The notes beneath the pieces are model-generated. The model had not been told where the DNA came from and made no database searches. It worked only from the letters and a program-made list of their open reading frames with translations. This document shows positions 55,904 to 64,000 of a stretch of 64,000 nucleotides of DNA, in pieces (position 1 is the first letter of the stretch; each line of letters starts with the position of its first letter). The translations under genes were made by a program, and so were the position numbers. Location: assembly GCA_949292215.1 (NCBI GenBank), contig CASEYW010000188.1, forward strand, positions 1-64,000, read 5' to 3'. The DNA comes from an uncultured bacterium. Lineage in GTDB: Bacteria > Verrucomicrobiota > Lentisphaeria > Victivallales > UBA1829.

Positions 55904-56779
55904 TTAAAACCGGAGCATCCGATAGGTTTCCGGCGTACAGTTCAGATGTTTCCGGAAGGCGCAGCAGAAATAACATTCGCTCGAAAAACCGCTCTGAACG
56001 GCAATCTCTTTCACGCTGAGCGATGTTTCCAGAAGCATCCGCGCAGCATGACGCAGACGGAGCCGCCCGAGATATTCCGACGGAGTCAATCCGGAGCACA
56101 TCCGGAAAAGCTGACGGCACCGGACCTCCCGGATTCCCGCCGCGGCAGCAATGTCCGCCACGCCGACCGCATTCCGGAAATTCGCCTCCAGAAAACGCAA
56201 AGCAGCGACAAAGCGGGGATTCCGTTCCGTCCTTTCCACGGGAATCATCTCTTTTCGCAGAGCCAGATCAAACAGCAGCCGGTTCAAAAACAGACCGCAA
56301 TAGCGGAACCCAATGCTTCCGCCGGACTGCGTTTCTCCGATCATCCGTTTCAGATGTTCAATCTCTTCCGCATCCAGCGGAAATGAATGACACGGAGACT
56401 TCAGGCGGTCAAGTGGATTCTCCAGCGAAAACGTTCCCGGCAGGGTGTGCAGAATGAAATGCTTCACCAGCGTTTCCCCCTCCGGCAGGCCGAACGCATG
56501 ATTCATTTCCATCCCGAGCAGGAAGCAGTCGCCGGGCTTCAGCAGGTATTCCGCATGATCCAGACTCAATTTCAGAGAGCCTTCCAAAACAAACAGGCAG
56601 AAGTTGTCCATCAGACGTCGGCGTGGAACAAACCAAGGAGCATGATTCTCCCAGTAGGAACATGAAAGCACGCGGATTGGATTCTCCGCAACAAGCGCAA
56701 GAGCGTTCCGATCCAGAAGCTCGGCACGGTCCCTCAAACTGATGCAGCGCTCATCGCCAAAAGGGGAATTTTTGTTCAT
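55904..56779 (-). CDS. AraC-family transcriptional regulator
   Basis: 291 residues. Cupin-like N-terminus (NFCLFVLEGSLKLSLDHAEY, LLKPGDCFLLGMEMNHAFGL). Double helix-turn-helix at the C-terminus (VGVADIAAAAGIREVRCRQL, LSVKEIAVQSGFSSECYFCC, FRKHLNCTPETYRM). It is divergent from the 527-aa glycosidase-like gene, so it probably activates that gene in response to a sugar. It is convergent with the GH95 gene. The ligand is unknown. Confidence 0.94.
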   Translation of the reverse strand: MNKNSPFGDERCISLRDRAELLDRNALALVAENPIRVLSCSYWENHAPWFVPRRRLMDNFCLFVLEGSLKLSLDHAEYLLKPGDCFLLGMEMNHAFGLPEGETLVKHFILHTLPGTFSLENPLDRLKSPCHSFPLDAEEIEHLKRMIGETQSGGSIGFRYCGLFLNRLLFDLALRKEMIPVERTERNPRFVAALRFLEANFRNAVGVADIAAAAGIREVRCRQLFRMCSGLTPSEYLGRLRLRHAARMLLETSLSVKEIAVQSGFSSECYFCCAFRKHLNCTPETYRMLRF

Positions 56780-56841
56780 AGTGTCGATTTTCTATATAAA
56801 AGACATTTTTTTCATATTCACATCTGCTGTTTTCAGGAATA

Positions 56842-56859
56842 TAATGTTTATATAAAAAA
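56842..56859 (+). promoter_or_regulatory. Promoter -10 region for the glycosidase-like gene, probably activator-dependent
   Basis: TATAAT (56842-56847) lies about 50 bases before the ATG at 56899, but no good -35 is found 17 bases upstream (CACACA), which fits dependence on the divergent AraC protein. The word TATATAAAA occurs at 56793-56801 and again at 56851-56859. Confidence 0.4.
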
Positions 56860-56898
56860 ACGCAATCATAAAAGAGACAGAAACAAGGAGATTTTTTC

Positions 56899-58482
56899 AT
56901 GGGAGTCAACTTCAAAGCGGATTTTGATCCGACGGCAAGAACGGTCCTTCCGGTCCCCTATCTGGAAACCAGGGAGCCGGAAGTCAAACTTGAACGGGGA
57001 CGCCAGCTTTTTGTAGATGATTATCTAATCGAATGGAACACCTTCCGCCGAGTCTGGCATCCGGCGGAGGAATACGCGTACAATCCTGTACTGAAACCGG
57101 AAACGGAAATTGAGCTTGATCACGGAGAGGCTCCGATGGCGGCTCCCTTCAACGACGGTCTCTGGTACGATCCGCAGGACAAACTCTACAAATTCTATTA
57201 TCACGCAGGCTGGTTCCACGGGACGGCACTGGCAGTGAGCAGGGACGGCATCCACTGGGAACGTCCCGATCTGGGAATCGTTGGACACACAAACCTCGTG
57301 ATTCCGCCACGTCCGGGGTATGAGCGTGACGGCTGTCTGGTCTGGCTCGACCAGCACGCGGAAAATACCGATGAACGCTGGAAAATGTTCCTTTTCTTTC
57401 GTCATCCGAATGGAGAAAACGGCGAACTCCGCACCTCCGCCGACGGCATCCATTGGAATTTCCGCGAATTCACCGGCGACTGCGGCGACAATTCCAGTTT
57501 CTTCCGCGATCCGTTCCGCAATCAGTGGATCTTCAGTGTCCGATGCGGTTTTCCGGAAACAGGGCGCGCCCGCGCCTGGCTTCCGCGCAGTGAATTCATC
57601 GCTCCCCCCTGGAAGCAGAGACAGCCGGATATCCTGAACACGGACTATCCCAATCCCGATATGATTCCCTGGGCAAGAGCCGATGAACTTGATCCCCTGG
57701 AGGAGGAAACACAATTCCAGGCCCAGCTCTACGACCTGAACGCCGTCCCCTATGAAAGCCTGATGCTCGGGCTCTTCGCCATTTTCCACGGTCCGGAAAA
57801 CAACAACTGTGAACTGCTGGCATGTCCGAAACGGATCGACCTGCATCCCGCATTCAGCCGCGACGGCTATCACTGGTCGCGTCCCGCGGAACGGATTCCC
57901 CTTCTGCGCTGCACCCGGAAAAAAGGCGACTGGAACCGCGGATATCTCCACGCCGCCGGCGGAATCTGTCTCACCTTCCGCGACAAACTCCGCTTCTATC
58001 ACGCCGGATTCAGTGCGAAATCCAAACTCGGACCCGGAGAAAAAGGCACCTCCAGCCGGGGAGCCTTCGCCATGTATGCGGGAGCTTCGACCGGATTCGC
58101 CGAACTCCGCCGCGACGGTTTTGCCTCCCTTCATACCGATACGGAAGGCATCCTCATCACCCGCCCGATGATCCCCAACGGCCGTTTTCTCCGGATCAAC
58201 GCCGCGGCGGAATCCCTTCGGGCCGAAGTGCTCGACCGGGAGAACCGTCCCGTTCCCGGATACTCGGTTCAGGAAACCATTCCCTTCCGCGGCGACTCCA
58301 CCTCCGTCCAGATCCGCTGGAAAACCCGCGACACTCTCCCGGAAACCTCTCCCCTCCGCCTCCGCTTCACCATGGAGAAAGGGGATCTCTACTCCTTCTG
58401 GTTCACAGACGATCCCCATGGAAAAAGCGGCGGTTATCTCGCCGCCGGAAGCGAAGACTACTCTTCCGACCGGGATCTGTAA
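56899..58482 (+). CDS. Five-bladed-propeller glycoside hydrolase-like protein
   Basis: 527 residues, no signal peptide, so cytoplasmic. Repeated blades of the GH32/43/68/130-type propeller are visible: LYKFYYHAGWFHGTALAVSR, GIHWERPDLGIV, RWKMFLFFRHPNGENG, SADGIHWNFREF and SRDGYHWSRPAERIP. Conserved acids that would define a family are not certain. A C-terminal beta-sandwich (about 440-527) follows. ACAAGGAG is upstream of the ATG. It is controlled with the AraC gene and ends at a terminator. It probably acts on imported oligosaccharides, but the substrate is unknown. Confidence 0.85.
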   Translation: MGVNFKADFDPTARTVLPVPYLETREPEVKLERGRQLFVDDYLIEWNTFRRVWHPAEEYAYNPVLKPETEIELDHGEAPMAAPFNDGLWYDPQDKLYKFYYHAGWFHGTALAVSRDGIHWERPDLGIVGHTNLVIPPRPGYERDGCLVWLDQHAENTDERWKMFLFFRHPNGENGELRTSADGIHWNFREFTGDCGDNSSFFRDPFRNQWIFSVRCGFPETGRARAWLPRSEFIAPPWKQRQPDILNTDYPNPDMIPWARADELDPLEEETQFQAQLYDLNAVPYESLMLGLFAIFHGPENNNCELLACPKRIDLHPAFSRDGYHWSRPAERIPLLRCTRKKGDWNRGYLHAAGGICLTFRDKLRFYHAGFSAKSKLGPGEKGTSSRGAFAMYAGASTGFAELRRDGFASLHTDTEGILITRPMIPNGRFLRINAAAESLRAEVLDRENRPVPGYSVQETIPFRGDSTSVQIRWKTRDTLPETSPLRLRFTMEKGDLYSFWFTDDPHGKSGGYLAAGSEDYSSDRDL

Positions 58483-58503
58483 ATCCCCCACTGCTCCTCC
58501 TGC

Positions 58504-58542
58504 GCCATCCGCTCCTCGATATCGACGGATGGCTTTTTTTTT
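58504..58542 (+). terminator. Intrinsic terminator after the glycosidase-like gene
   Basis: Stem GCCATCCG (58504-58511) with CGGATGGC (58526-58533) is followed directly by a run of nine T. The loop carries the palindrome TCGATATCGA. It separates this gene from the next promoter by about 30 bases. Confidence 0.9.
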
Positions 58543-58574
58543 GGAAAAATCAGCTCTTTGCCTCGGGAAAGGGG

Positions 58575-58603
58575 TTGACAAATTCTCTATAATAAGGTAT
58601 AAT
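58575..58603 (+). promoter_or_regulatory. Perfect consensus sigma70 promoter of the second GntR-pseudopilin operon
   Basis: TTGACA (58575-58580) and TATAAT (58598-58603) are exactly 17 bases apart, 43 bases before the regulator start. Fully consensus promoters are rare and usually need a repressor. Confidence 0.75.
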
Positions 58604-58630
58604 TATACAAAACGTATAATGCCGTATAAT
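58597..58630. promoter_or_regulatory. Operator cluster over the promoter of the second GntR operon
   Basis: The word GTATAAT occurs at 58597, 58614 and 58624, and its reverse complement ATTATAC at 58602. Together they give the perfect 12-bp palindrome GTATAATTATAC (58597-58608) on top of the -10, and a 7-5-7 inverted repeat at 58602-58620. This is a plausible binding site for the regulator encoded directly downstream, giving autorepression. Confidence 0.65.
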
Positions 58631-58646
58631 AAATCAGAGCTGTCCC

Positions 58647-59687
58647 ATGAACCTGAAAAAAAACGATGCCTATTACAGACAGATCGCCACCTATTTCGAA
58701 ACGGAGATCCGCTCCGGCGGAATGCTGCCGGGCGAACGGCTGCCCGCGACAACCACTCTGGCAAAACAGTTTCAGGTCACTCCGGACACCATCCAGCAGA
58801 GTCTCTCCATTCTCGCAGACAAAGGACTCATTTCCAGAACCCGGCGGAAAGGCACCTTTGTCCGTGCACTCTACAAAGGCAATACGATCGGGATCGTTTT
58901 CTCCCAGTGTATCTTCCAGAGGCACGAACTTGCGTTCTTCACCGACTTTCTCAGCGAACTGCTCCTCTGCATCGCAGCAAAAGGCTGGAAATACAAAATT
59001 TTCATGGCGGGAACCAACGACTCCGCCGACACAGCCGAATTCGACCTTCGGAAAGCAGTGGAAAGCGGTGAACTCGGCGGCATCTTTGAATTCTGTACGG
59101 AAAACACCAGAATCGGGGAATACGTCCGGAAGGAGTGCCCCCTGCCGCGGGCGGACGGAATCAACATCGACGTCAATGAGATGCTCCGCAATGCTTATGC
59201 GCTTCTTGCGGAAAAGGGCTACCGCCGCATTGCACTCATCCTTCCGCGCCTCCGCCGCGATGCAGCCATCCAGGAGAAGATGATCTCCGAACTCGGGAGC
59301 GCCCTTCCAGCCGGACTCCGCGACAAAATGGAGCTTCAAACGATTCTCACGGAACACCACTATCTCGAATCCGGCTACAAGGCTTTCCGGGAACTCTGGG
59401 CACGTCCCCGCAGACCGGATGCACTGCTGATCGGAATGGATACCCTCTTCAACGGAGTCTGGTATGCCGTCATGGAACAGAAAATCGAGGTCCCGCGTGA
59501 ACTCGCCATTCTCACTCATCTGAACAGGGAACTGCCTCCCTTCACCCATTTGAAACCATCTGCCATGGAAGTGAAAATCAGCGATTTTGCAAAACAGTCA
59601 GTAGAAAACCTGCTTGCCAAAATAAAAGGAGAACCATGGACACCAGAACTCATTCATGCAACATTCCGGGAGGGAGAAACATGCTGA
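58647..59687 (+). CDS. GntR-type winged-helix / LacI-type sensor regulator, first gene of operon
   Basis: 346 residues. Winged helix ([57 protein letters not shown]) followed by a LacI-type sensor ([38 protein letters not shown] as an example strand, [19 protein letters not shown]). The design is the same as the regulators at 35820 and 37100. Its last 7 bases overlap the pseudopilin gene. It probably controls its own operon through the operators at 58597-58630 in response to a breakdown product of the target polymer. Confidence 0.94.
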   Translation: MNLKKNDAYYRQIATYFETEIRSGGMLPGERLPATTTLAKQFQVTPDTIQQSLSILADKGLISRTRRKGTFVRALYKGNTIGIVFSQCIFQRHELAFFTDFLSELLLCIAAKGWKYKIFMAGTNDSADTAEFDLRKAVESGELGGIFEFCTENTRIGEYVRKECPLPRADGINIDVNEMLRNAYALLAEKGYRRIALILPRLRRDAAIQEKMISELGSALPAGLRDKMELQTILTEHHYLESGYKAFRELWARPRRPDALLIGMDTLFNGVWYAVMEQKIEVPRELAILTHLNRELPPFTHLKPSAMEVKISDFAKQSVENLLAKIKGEPWTPELIHATFREGETC

Positions 59688-60448
59688 AACAGAAAAAATA
59701 TTTCACATTGATCGAGTTACTGATCGTAATAGCAATCATTGCAATTTTAGTCTCCATACTTCTTCCTGCGCTGAAATCGGCCCGATCGAAAGGAATGGAA
59801 GCAGACTGTCTCTCCAGGAAGAAGCAGCTCGGACTCATTCTCTCTGCCTATTCCTCCGATTTCGACGACTATCTTCAGGGGGCCCGGGGAGACTGGTTTC
59901 CGGATAATTCCGACTGTTTCTGGGAAAGCTGGTATTACTACGCCTATCTTCCCGCCCGGACGATCAACCATCTGGCGGCCTGCAGCGCGCGGGATTTTCA
60001 TCACAAAATTGAAACGGATCCCGGCGCCTTCCGCGGCTACAGCAGGGATCAGGACGGCATCACGACCGGACTGCATCTTCATTTCCGCAAAACAGTAGAC
60101 GGGAAAACCATCCGTTACCGGACCGGCCAGCTGAAACGGCCCTCCGTCACGCCGTATGCTTCCGATACGCGGGGAGCGCGCAACAGCAACTATACCGGAA
60201 TGTTCAGTTTCAATCCCTATTCCCGCAATGAAACGCTCTCCAAATACGGATCGGAACTGGCAACGGGAAGCGGGGTTGACGATCTCGGTTTCTGGCACGG
60301 GGCCAATGTCTCGACCGCTGGACAGGGAGGCACGTTCAAGGTCCATGGCGAACGCGCCGTCATGAGCTTCGCCGATGGACATGCCGCTTCCGTTTCTCTG
60401 ATGCAGGTCATCCTCTTTCCCACCGAATATTATTCTCCTATGCGATAA
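59681..60448 (+). CDS. Pseudopilin (H-x9-DG family)
   Basis: 255 residues from the ATG at 59681, with GGGAGGGAG upstream; a longer reading from 59636 overlaps the regulator by 52 bases. The signature [18 protein letters not shown] has Glu+5 but Tyr instead of Gly before the cleavage site. The body is globular, and the C-terminal motif is [12 protein letters not shown] (H-x9-DG), typical of this pilin group. As in the operon at 37100, it sits between a sugar-type regulator and secreted sugar-active proteins. It is probably exported and assembled at the cell surface or in the periplasm. Confidence 0.95.
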   Translation: MLKQKKYFTLIELLIVIAIIAILVSILLPALKSARSKGMEADCLSRKKQLGLILSAYSSDFDDYLQGARGDWFPDNSDCFWESWYYYAYLPARTINHLAACSARDFHHKIETDPGAFRGYSRDQDGITTGLHLHFRKTVDGKTIRYRTGQLKRPSVTPYASDTRGARNSNYTGMFSFNPYSRNETLSKYGSELATGSGVDDLGFWHGANVSTAGQGGTFKVHGERAVMSFADGHAASVSLMQVILFPTEYYSPMR

Positions 60449-60472
60449 TGTCATCAACAGAAAGGCTCCTCA

Positions 60473-62710
60473 ATGAAACGAATTCTCTCCGCAATCACTC
60501 TGGCGCTTCTGGCGGCAGGCGCATCTGCCGCGGAAAAGGCTGTTTACGCTCATTACATGGGGTGTTTTCCCGCCGGATATGGTCCGATTCAGAATCACAT
60601 GCGCAATGACACGCCGCGCGTCCGGCACGACAAGGGAAACATGGTGGACCGCATCGGCGGCCGCTTCACAAACTTCGCCCTCACTCCGCAGGACCGCGAC
60701 CTCTCTCCGGAAGAGAGTGCGGAACTTGAGATCCGGCGCGCCATGCGGGGCGGCATCGACGGATTCGCCATTGATGCCTGGGCCGGCGGCGACGGCGCCA
60801 AACAGGTTCTCGGGCATCTCATCCGCGCGGCGGAACGCATGAAGGTCCCTTTCTACCTGACCATCTGTCTGGATCCCGCCTGCCATCCGCGCGGCAAAGT
60901 TCCCGGGGATCTCAGAGAGCAGATCACGGATACCGTGCGCTACCTGGTGAAAGAACATGGCAAGAGTCCGAATCTGGCGCGGAGAAACGGTAAAATTCTG
61001 ATTTTCGGCTACGGTTCCTGCGGTCTCTACTATCCGCAGGAGGTCCGGAATCTGCCCGAAGGCCCCGAAAAGTGGAAGCGCTGTTCCGATGCCTACCGGG
61101 AGCTGGAAAAAGCAGTCGGCGTTCCGTTGTTCCTCCACTACTGCTTTGACAGCGAAGGACTCCGCAACCGCCGGAATCCGGAACTTCTCGCGGCATGTGC
61201 AAGATGGGCGGGAAAACACTTCGATGCAGTCGGCGCATTCACAGGTGCGGACTGGCCGGAATACCGGAAACTCATCGCGGACAACGTGAAACAGGGAAAA
61301 GCCGAATGGAGCGAACCTCTTCTCTTCCAGTACAACAACAAAGCAGGCGGACTCGTCACTGAGAAAGGACTTGATCTCCTGCGGAACCGCTGGGAATCCG
61401 CACGGAACAACGATTCCACTCTCATTCAGTTCACCACCTGGAACGACTACGGGGAGGACACCGTTCTCGCCCCGGGATACAGCACCAACTACACCATTCT
61501 CAATGTCAACCGTTACTTCATTGACTGGTGGAAACTGGGAAAAAAACCGGAAATCAAAGAAGAGTCGATTCATCTGATTTTCCGCAGAAACGGCAACGGA
61601 ACTGGAACATATCCATTCCAGCAGCGCCGTTACGTCGACGGCGTTCTTGAAGTGCTGACCTTTCTCCGCTCTCCGGCAACAGTCCATGCGGAAGGGTACG
61701 GCGAATTTGATGCCCCCGCAGGAATGTCCTACAAGCAGTTTCCCCTCAAGCCGGGAAAAGTCTCCGCGGAAGTCCGGCGCGGCACAGGAAAACAAGCGGT
61801 CCTGAAGGTAACGGCACCGGAACAGGTCTCCGACAAACCATTCCGCGAAGACTGCAGCATGGTCTGCTTCGGCAGCAATTTCGAGGAAGAGTGGAAACGG
61901 GATTTCCCGAATGACAAGCCTCTCTACTACAGCGAATACGGCGATCTCGACGGCGACGGACTCCCGAACTGGTTCGAAATGTACTGGTTCGGCAAATTTC
62001 CCCTGATGGCAACCGCAACCGCCGCCGATCCCTCCGCAGATCCGGACCACGACGGGCTCTCCAATCTCGACGAATGGAAGCAGCAGAAAAATCCGCTCAA
62101 AGCCGAACAGAAATACACAGCGGGAACCGTCTGGAAACTCGCCGATGTCCACAAGCGCGGCTACTCCCTCAATCCCGATCGCGACAGATGGGACACTCCC
62201 GTCTGGTACTATCTCTACAAGCAGGGCAAGGCGGGAAATATTCCGCATGACGGAACCTATCTTCTCTGCCCCGAAAACAACGGACAGGGCATGATGGGTC
62301 ATTTTCCCCCGCTGAAGAGTCTCCGCCAATATCCCCAGGGACGCGGCGAACTCCTGCGCAGAAGCAACCCGGATGGTTCGCGCTTCGAATCGTTCTCCCT
62401 GCGTCCGCAGAGCCTCAACATCATCGCGTGGAAGAGTCCGGTCAACGGCTCAGTCAGCATCACAGGGCTCCTCAAATCCGACTCGTCCGGACATGGGAAC
62501 ATCCGCTTCACAGTGGAAAAGGAAACGACTCTTCTCTTCGACGGCAGCTATCCTCCGCGGAAACCGATTCATGACCGGATCTCCCTGAAACAAATTCCGG
62601 TCCGCAAAGGAGAACGCCTGTTCTTCCTTGCCGGAATCAATGCCTACAGCGGAAGGATTGATCTGCATGATCTCACAATCACGCTCAATACCCTGCTGGA
62701 AGGAAACTAA
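60473..62710 (+). CDS. GH71-like secreted glycoside hydrolase with Ca-binding-like tail
   Basis: 745 residues. Signal peptide (ILSAITLALLAAGASA). About 20-370 resembles family GH71 (alpha-1,3-glucanase) or a close relative: KAVYAHYMGCFPAGYG, GGIDGFAIDAW, LIQFTTWNDYGEDT. At about 480-560 there are two short acidic repeats (DLDGDGLPNWFE and DPDHDGLSNLDEW), like dockerin or thrombospondin type 3 Ca-binding turns. A C-terminal beta-sandwich follows. It would cut an extracellular or periplasmic glucan; substrate certainty is moderate. It starts 25 bases after the pseudopilin gene. Confidence 0.85.
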   Translation: MKRILSAITLALLAAGASAAEKAVYAHYMGCFPAGYGPIQNHMRNDTPRVRHDKGNMVDRIGGRFTNFALTPQDRDLSPEESAELEIRRAMRGGIDGFAIDAWAGGDGAKQVLGHLIRAAERMKVPFYLTICLDPACHPRGKVPGDLREQITDTVRYLVKEHGKSPNLARRNGKILIFGYGSCGLYYPQEVRNLPEGPEKWKRCSDAYRELEKAVGVPLFLHYCFDSEGLRNRRNPELLAACARWAGKHFDAVGAFTGADWPEYRKLIADNVKQGKAEWSEPLLFQYNNKAGGLVTEKGLDLLRNRWESARNNDSTLIQFTTWNDYGEDTVLAPGYSTNYTILNVNRYFIDWWKLGKKPEIKEESIHLIFRRNGNGTGTYPFQQRRYVDGVLEVLTFLRSPATVHAEGYGEFDAPAGMSYKQFPLKPGKVSAEVRRGTGKQAVLKVTAPEQVSDKPFREDCSMVCFGSNFEEEWKRDFPNDKPLYYSEYGDLDGDGLPNWFEMYWFGKFPLMATATAADPSADPDHDGLSNLDEWKQQKNPLKAEQKYTAGTVWKLADVHKRGYSLNPDRDRWDTPVWYYLYKQGKAGNIPHDGTYLLCPENNGQGMMGHFPPLKSLRQYPQGRGELLRRSNPDGSRFESFSLRPQSLNIIAWKSPVNGSVSITGLLKSDSSGHGNIRFTVEKETTLLFDGSYPPRKPIHDRISLKQIPVRKGERLFFLAGINAYSGRIDLHDLTITLNTLLEGN

Positions 62711-62714
62711 ACCA

Positions 62715-64000
62715 TGAAACTCACTTCTCCGTTTCTGCTCTCTCTGTTCCTCACGGGAAGTCTTGCGGCAAAAGATGTTTATGTGGACAATGCAAAAGGA
62801 AACGACAACGCTCCTGGCACAAAAAACGCCCCTGTCCGGACAATTCGCCGCGGCATGGAGATGATGTCATCCGGCGACACCCTGCATCTGACACCGAATC
62901 CACAGCCCTATACGGAAAGCATCCATTTCTCGGCACGGAACCGCCATCTTGGAGGGAAACCGGGGCGCCCGACCATCGTGGACGGACACGGTGCGCGCTT
63001 CAGCGGACTCCGTCACCGCCCCGCCTCCGAATGGACAAAAACCGGCAGCGATGTCTACACCATCCAGCTCAACAATAACGCATGGGTCATGGATAAACAG
63101 GGCTACTGGTCCGGCTTCCCGATCGTGTTTGCAGACGGGAAACCGCTTCCATGGAAAAAATCGAAAACGGAACTGGTCCCGAACTCCTATGTACTCACAA
63201 AAGTATTCGGAGCGAAAAAAACGCCGGAACACAACAAACTCCACGTCCGGCTGGAACCGGGGAAAACACCCGCCGACGTCAGACTCGAAACGCCCCACGG
63301 AGATTACGCTGTCTGCGTGGAAGGCGTGGATGATGTGACAATCCGCAACATCAAAGCGGAATATTATCCCGGCGATGGGTTCGATTCCGCCTGGAGGAAC
63401 GTTGTCTTCGAGGGCGTCGAAGGCACGCGGAACATGGATCAGGGAATCAGCGCACACGCATCGGGACTCGTTGTGAAAAATTCCCGGTTCCACGGCAATG
63501 CCGGAGGAGGAGTCGTCGATGTCGGAATGCCGTCGGACGGAACGACGCGTCGCTCGAATGTCCGCTACATCAACTGCATCATGGAAGAAGACGTCTTCCG
63601 CAACGATGTGCAGTTCTATCATACGGACGCCATTCTGGAAAACTGCATCATCCGCGTGCGGCACGGAAACGCCCTCACCGCCGAAAAAGAGTCCAGAGTC
63701 ATTTTGAAAAACTGCATTCTGTTCAATCTCGGCAAAACGGGGACAAATACGGCGGTTCTGGTATCCGGTACTGCCTCGGTCACAATGGAACGATGCACCG
63801 CGATCGGATTCGGAAGCGTCTTTGCCATTCACGAATCAGGGAAGATCCTCAGCAGAAACAATCTGTTTCTGAACTGCGGAACCATTGTTTCCTCGTTCGG
63901 CAAGGGGAATTATACCGGCGGAGCAAACCGTCAGACATCTCAGCTCTACTTCTATCGTCCGGTTCAATTCCGCACCCTCGCCGAGTTCCGGAACGCAAAA
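62715..64000 (+). CDS. Secreted right-handed parallel beta-helix protein, 3' end outside window
   Basis: At least 428 residues; the frame is open to the last base, so the gene continues beyond the window. Signal peptide (LTSPFLLSLFLTGSLA). It starts with the typical beta-helix opening DVYVDNAKGNDNAPG and TIRRGMEMMSSGDTLHL, followed by regular coil repeats with Asn and Cys stacks (NSRFHGNAGGGVVDV, RYINCIMEEDVF, ILENCIIRVRHGN, ILKNCILFNLG). Polysaccharide lyases and binding proteins use this fold; no catalytic site is certain. It is the fourth gene of the operon, four bases after the GH71-like gene. Confidence 0.9.

Noticed and set aside
60470..62329. 619-codon open frame on the minus strand
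   Set aside because: Antisense shadow of the GH71-like gene; Phe/Arg/Gly-rich nonsense composition, no motif.

Overview
The window looks like a chromosomal segment of an anaerobic, polysaccharide-degrading member of the Lentisphaerota (Victivallis-like). The reasons are the pseudopilins carrying [16 protein letters not shown], the GntR/LacI hybrid regulators beside secreted sugar-active proteins, an expanded set of DOMON/beta-propeller proteins, and a MoxR-DUF58-BatA cluster. Lineage is inferred from gene content only. Most genes are moderately GC-rich with frequent NNC/NNG codons; one AT-rich gene near 17 kb stands out. I found no tRNA, rRNA, CRISPR array, transposase or integrase. The first and last genes are cut by the window edges.

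Layout. (1) 1-15.3 kb, plus strand: one tightly coupled operon of a large helical-repeat protein, a transglutaminase with a degenerate caspase-like N-terminus, a MoxR ATPase, a DUF58 protein, a BatA-like protein, a membrane protein, a coiled-coil protein and a large VWA membrane protein. Most joints are ATGA overlaps. Convergent to it are a DUF4159 gene and a small monooxygenase gene. (2) 16.7-20.4 kb: an AT-rich membrane protein, an AraC regulator, and an ECF sigma / zinc-finger anti-sigma / periplasmic coiled-coil triad closed by a terminator. (3) 20.5-26.7 kb: a large esterase-like hydrolase and, divergently, a HAD phosphatase / MATE exporter / stand-alone Lrp sensor domain / Sel1 protein operon. 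(4) 26.7-36.9 kb, minus strand: a degenerate ADP-ribosylglycohydrolase-like protein behind a small ORF, a four-repeat PPC-like protein with YgiQ and RodA, PurA, an LprI-like protein, and a GntR/LacI regulator.

(5) 37.0-48.5 kb: a consensus promoter with a dyad, then a GntR/LacI regulator, a pseudopilin, a 1317-aa secreted propeller protein, an SGNH hydrolase and a 1303-aa propeller protein, ended by a strong terminator. (6) 48.6-58.5 kb: sugar-active or unknown enzymes: an alpha/alpha-toroid-like protein, an SGNH esterase, a polysaccharide deacetylase, a GH95 fucosidase, and an AraC regulator divergent from a propeller-type glycosidase-like protein. (7) 58.6-64.0 kb: a second operon built like (5): consensus promoter with palindromic operators, GntR regulator, pseudopilin, GH71-like enzyme, and a beta-helix protein running off the end.

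The most interesting pattern is this repeated module: self-regulated GntR/LacI sensor, one pseudopilin lacking the usual Gly before the cleavage site, then secreted carbohydrate-active proteins. It may be the Lentisphaerota equivalent of a polysaccharide utilisation locus, with the pseudopilin in place of SusC/D. That function is inference; the gene order, promoters and operators are visible in the sequence.
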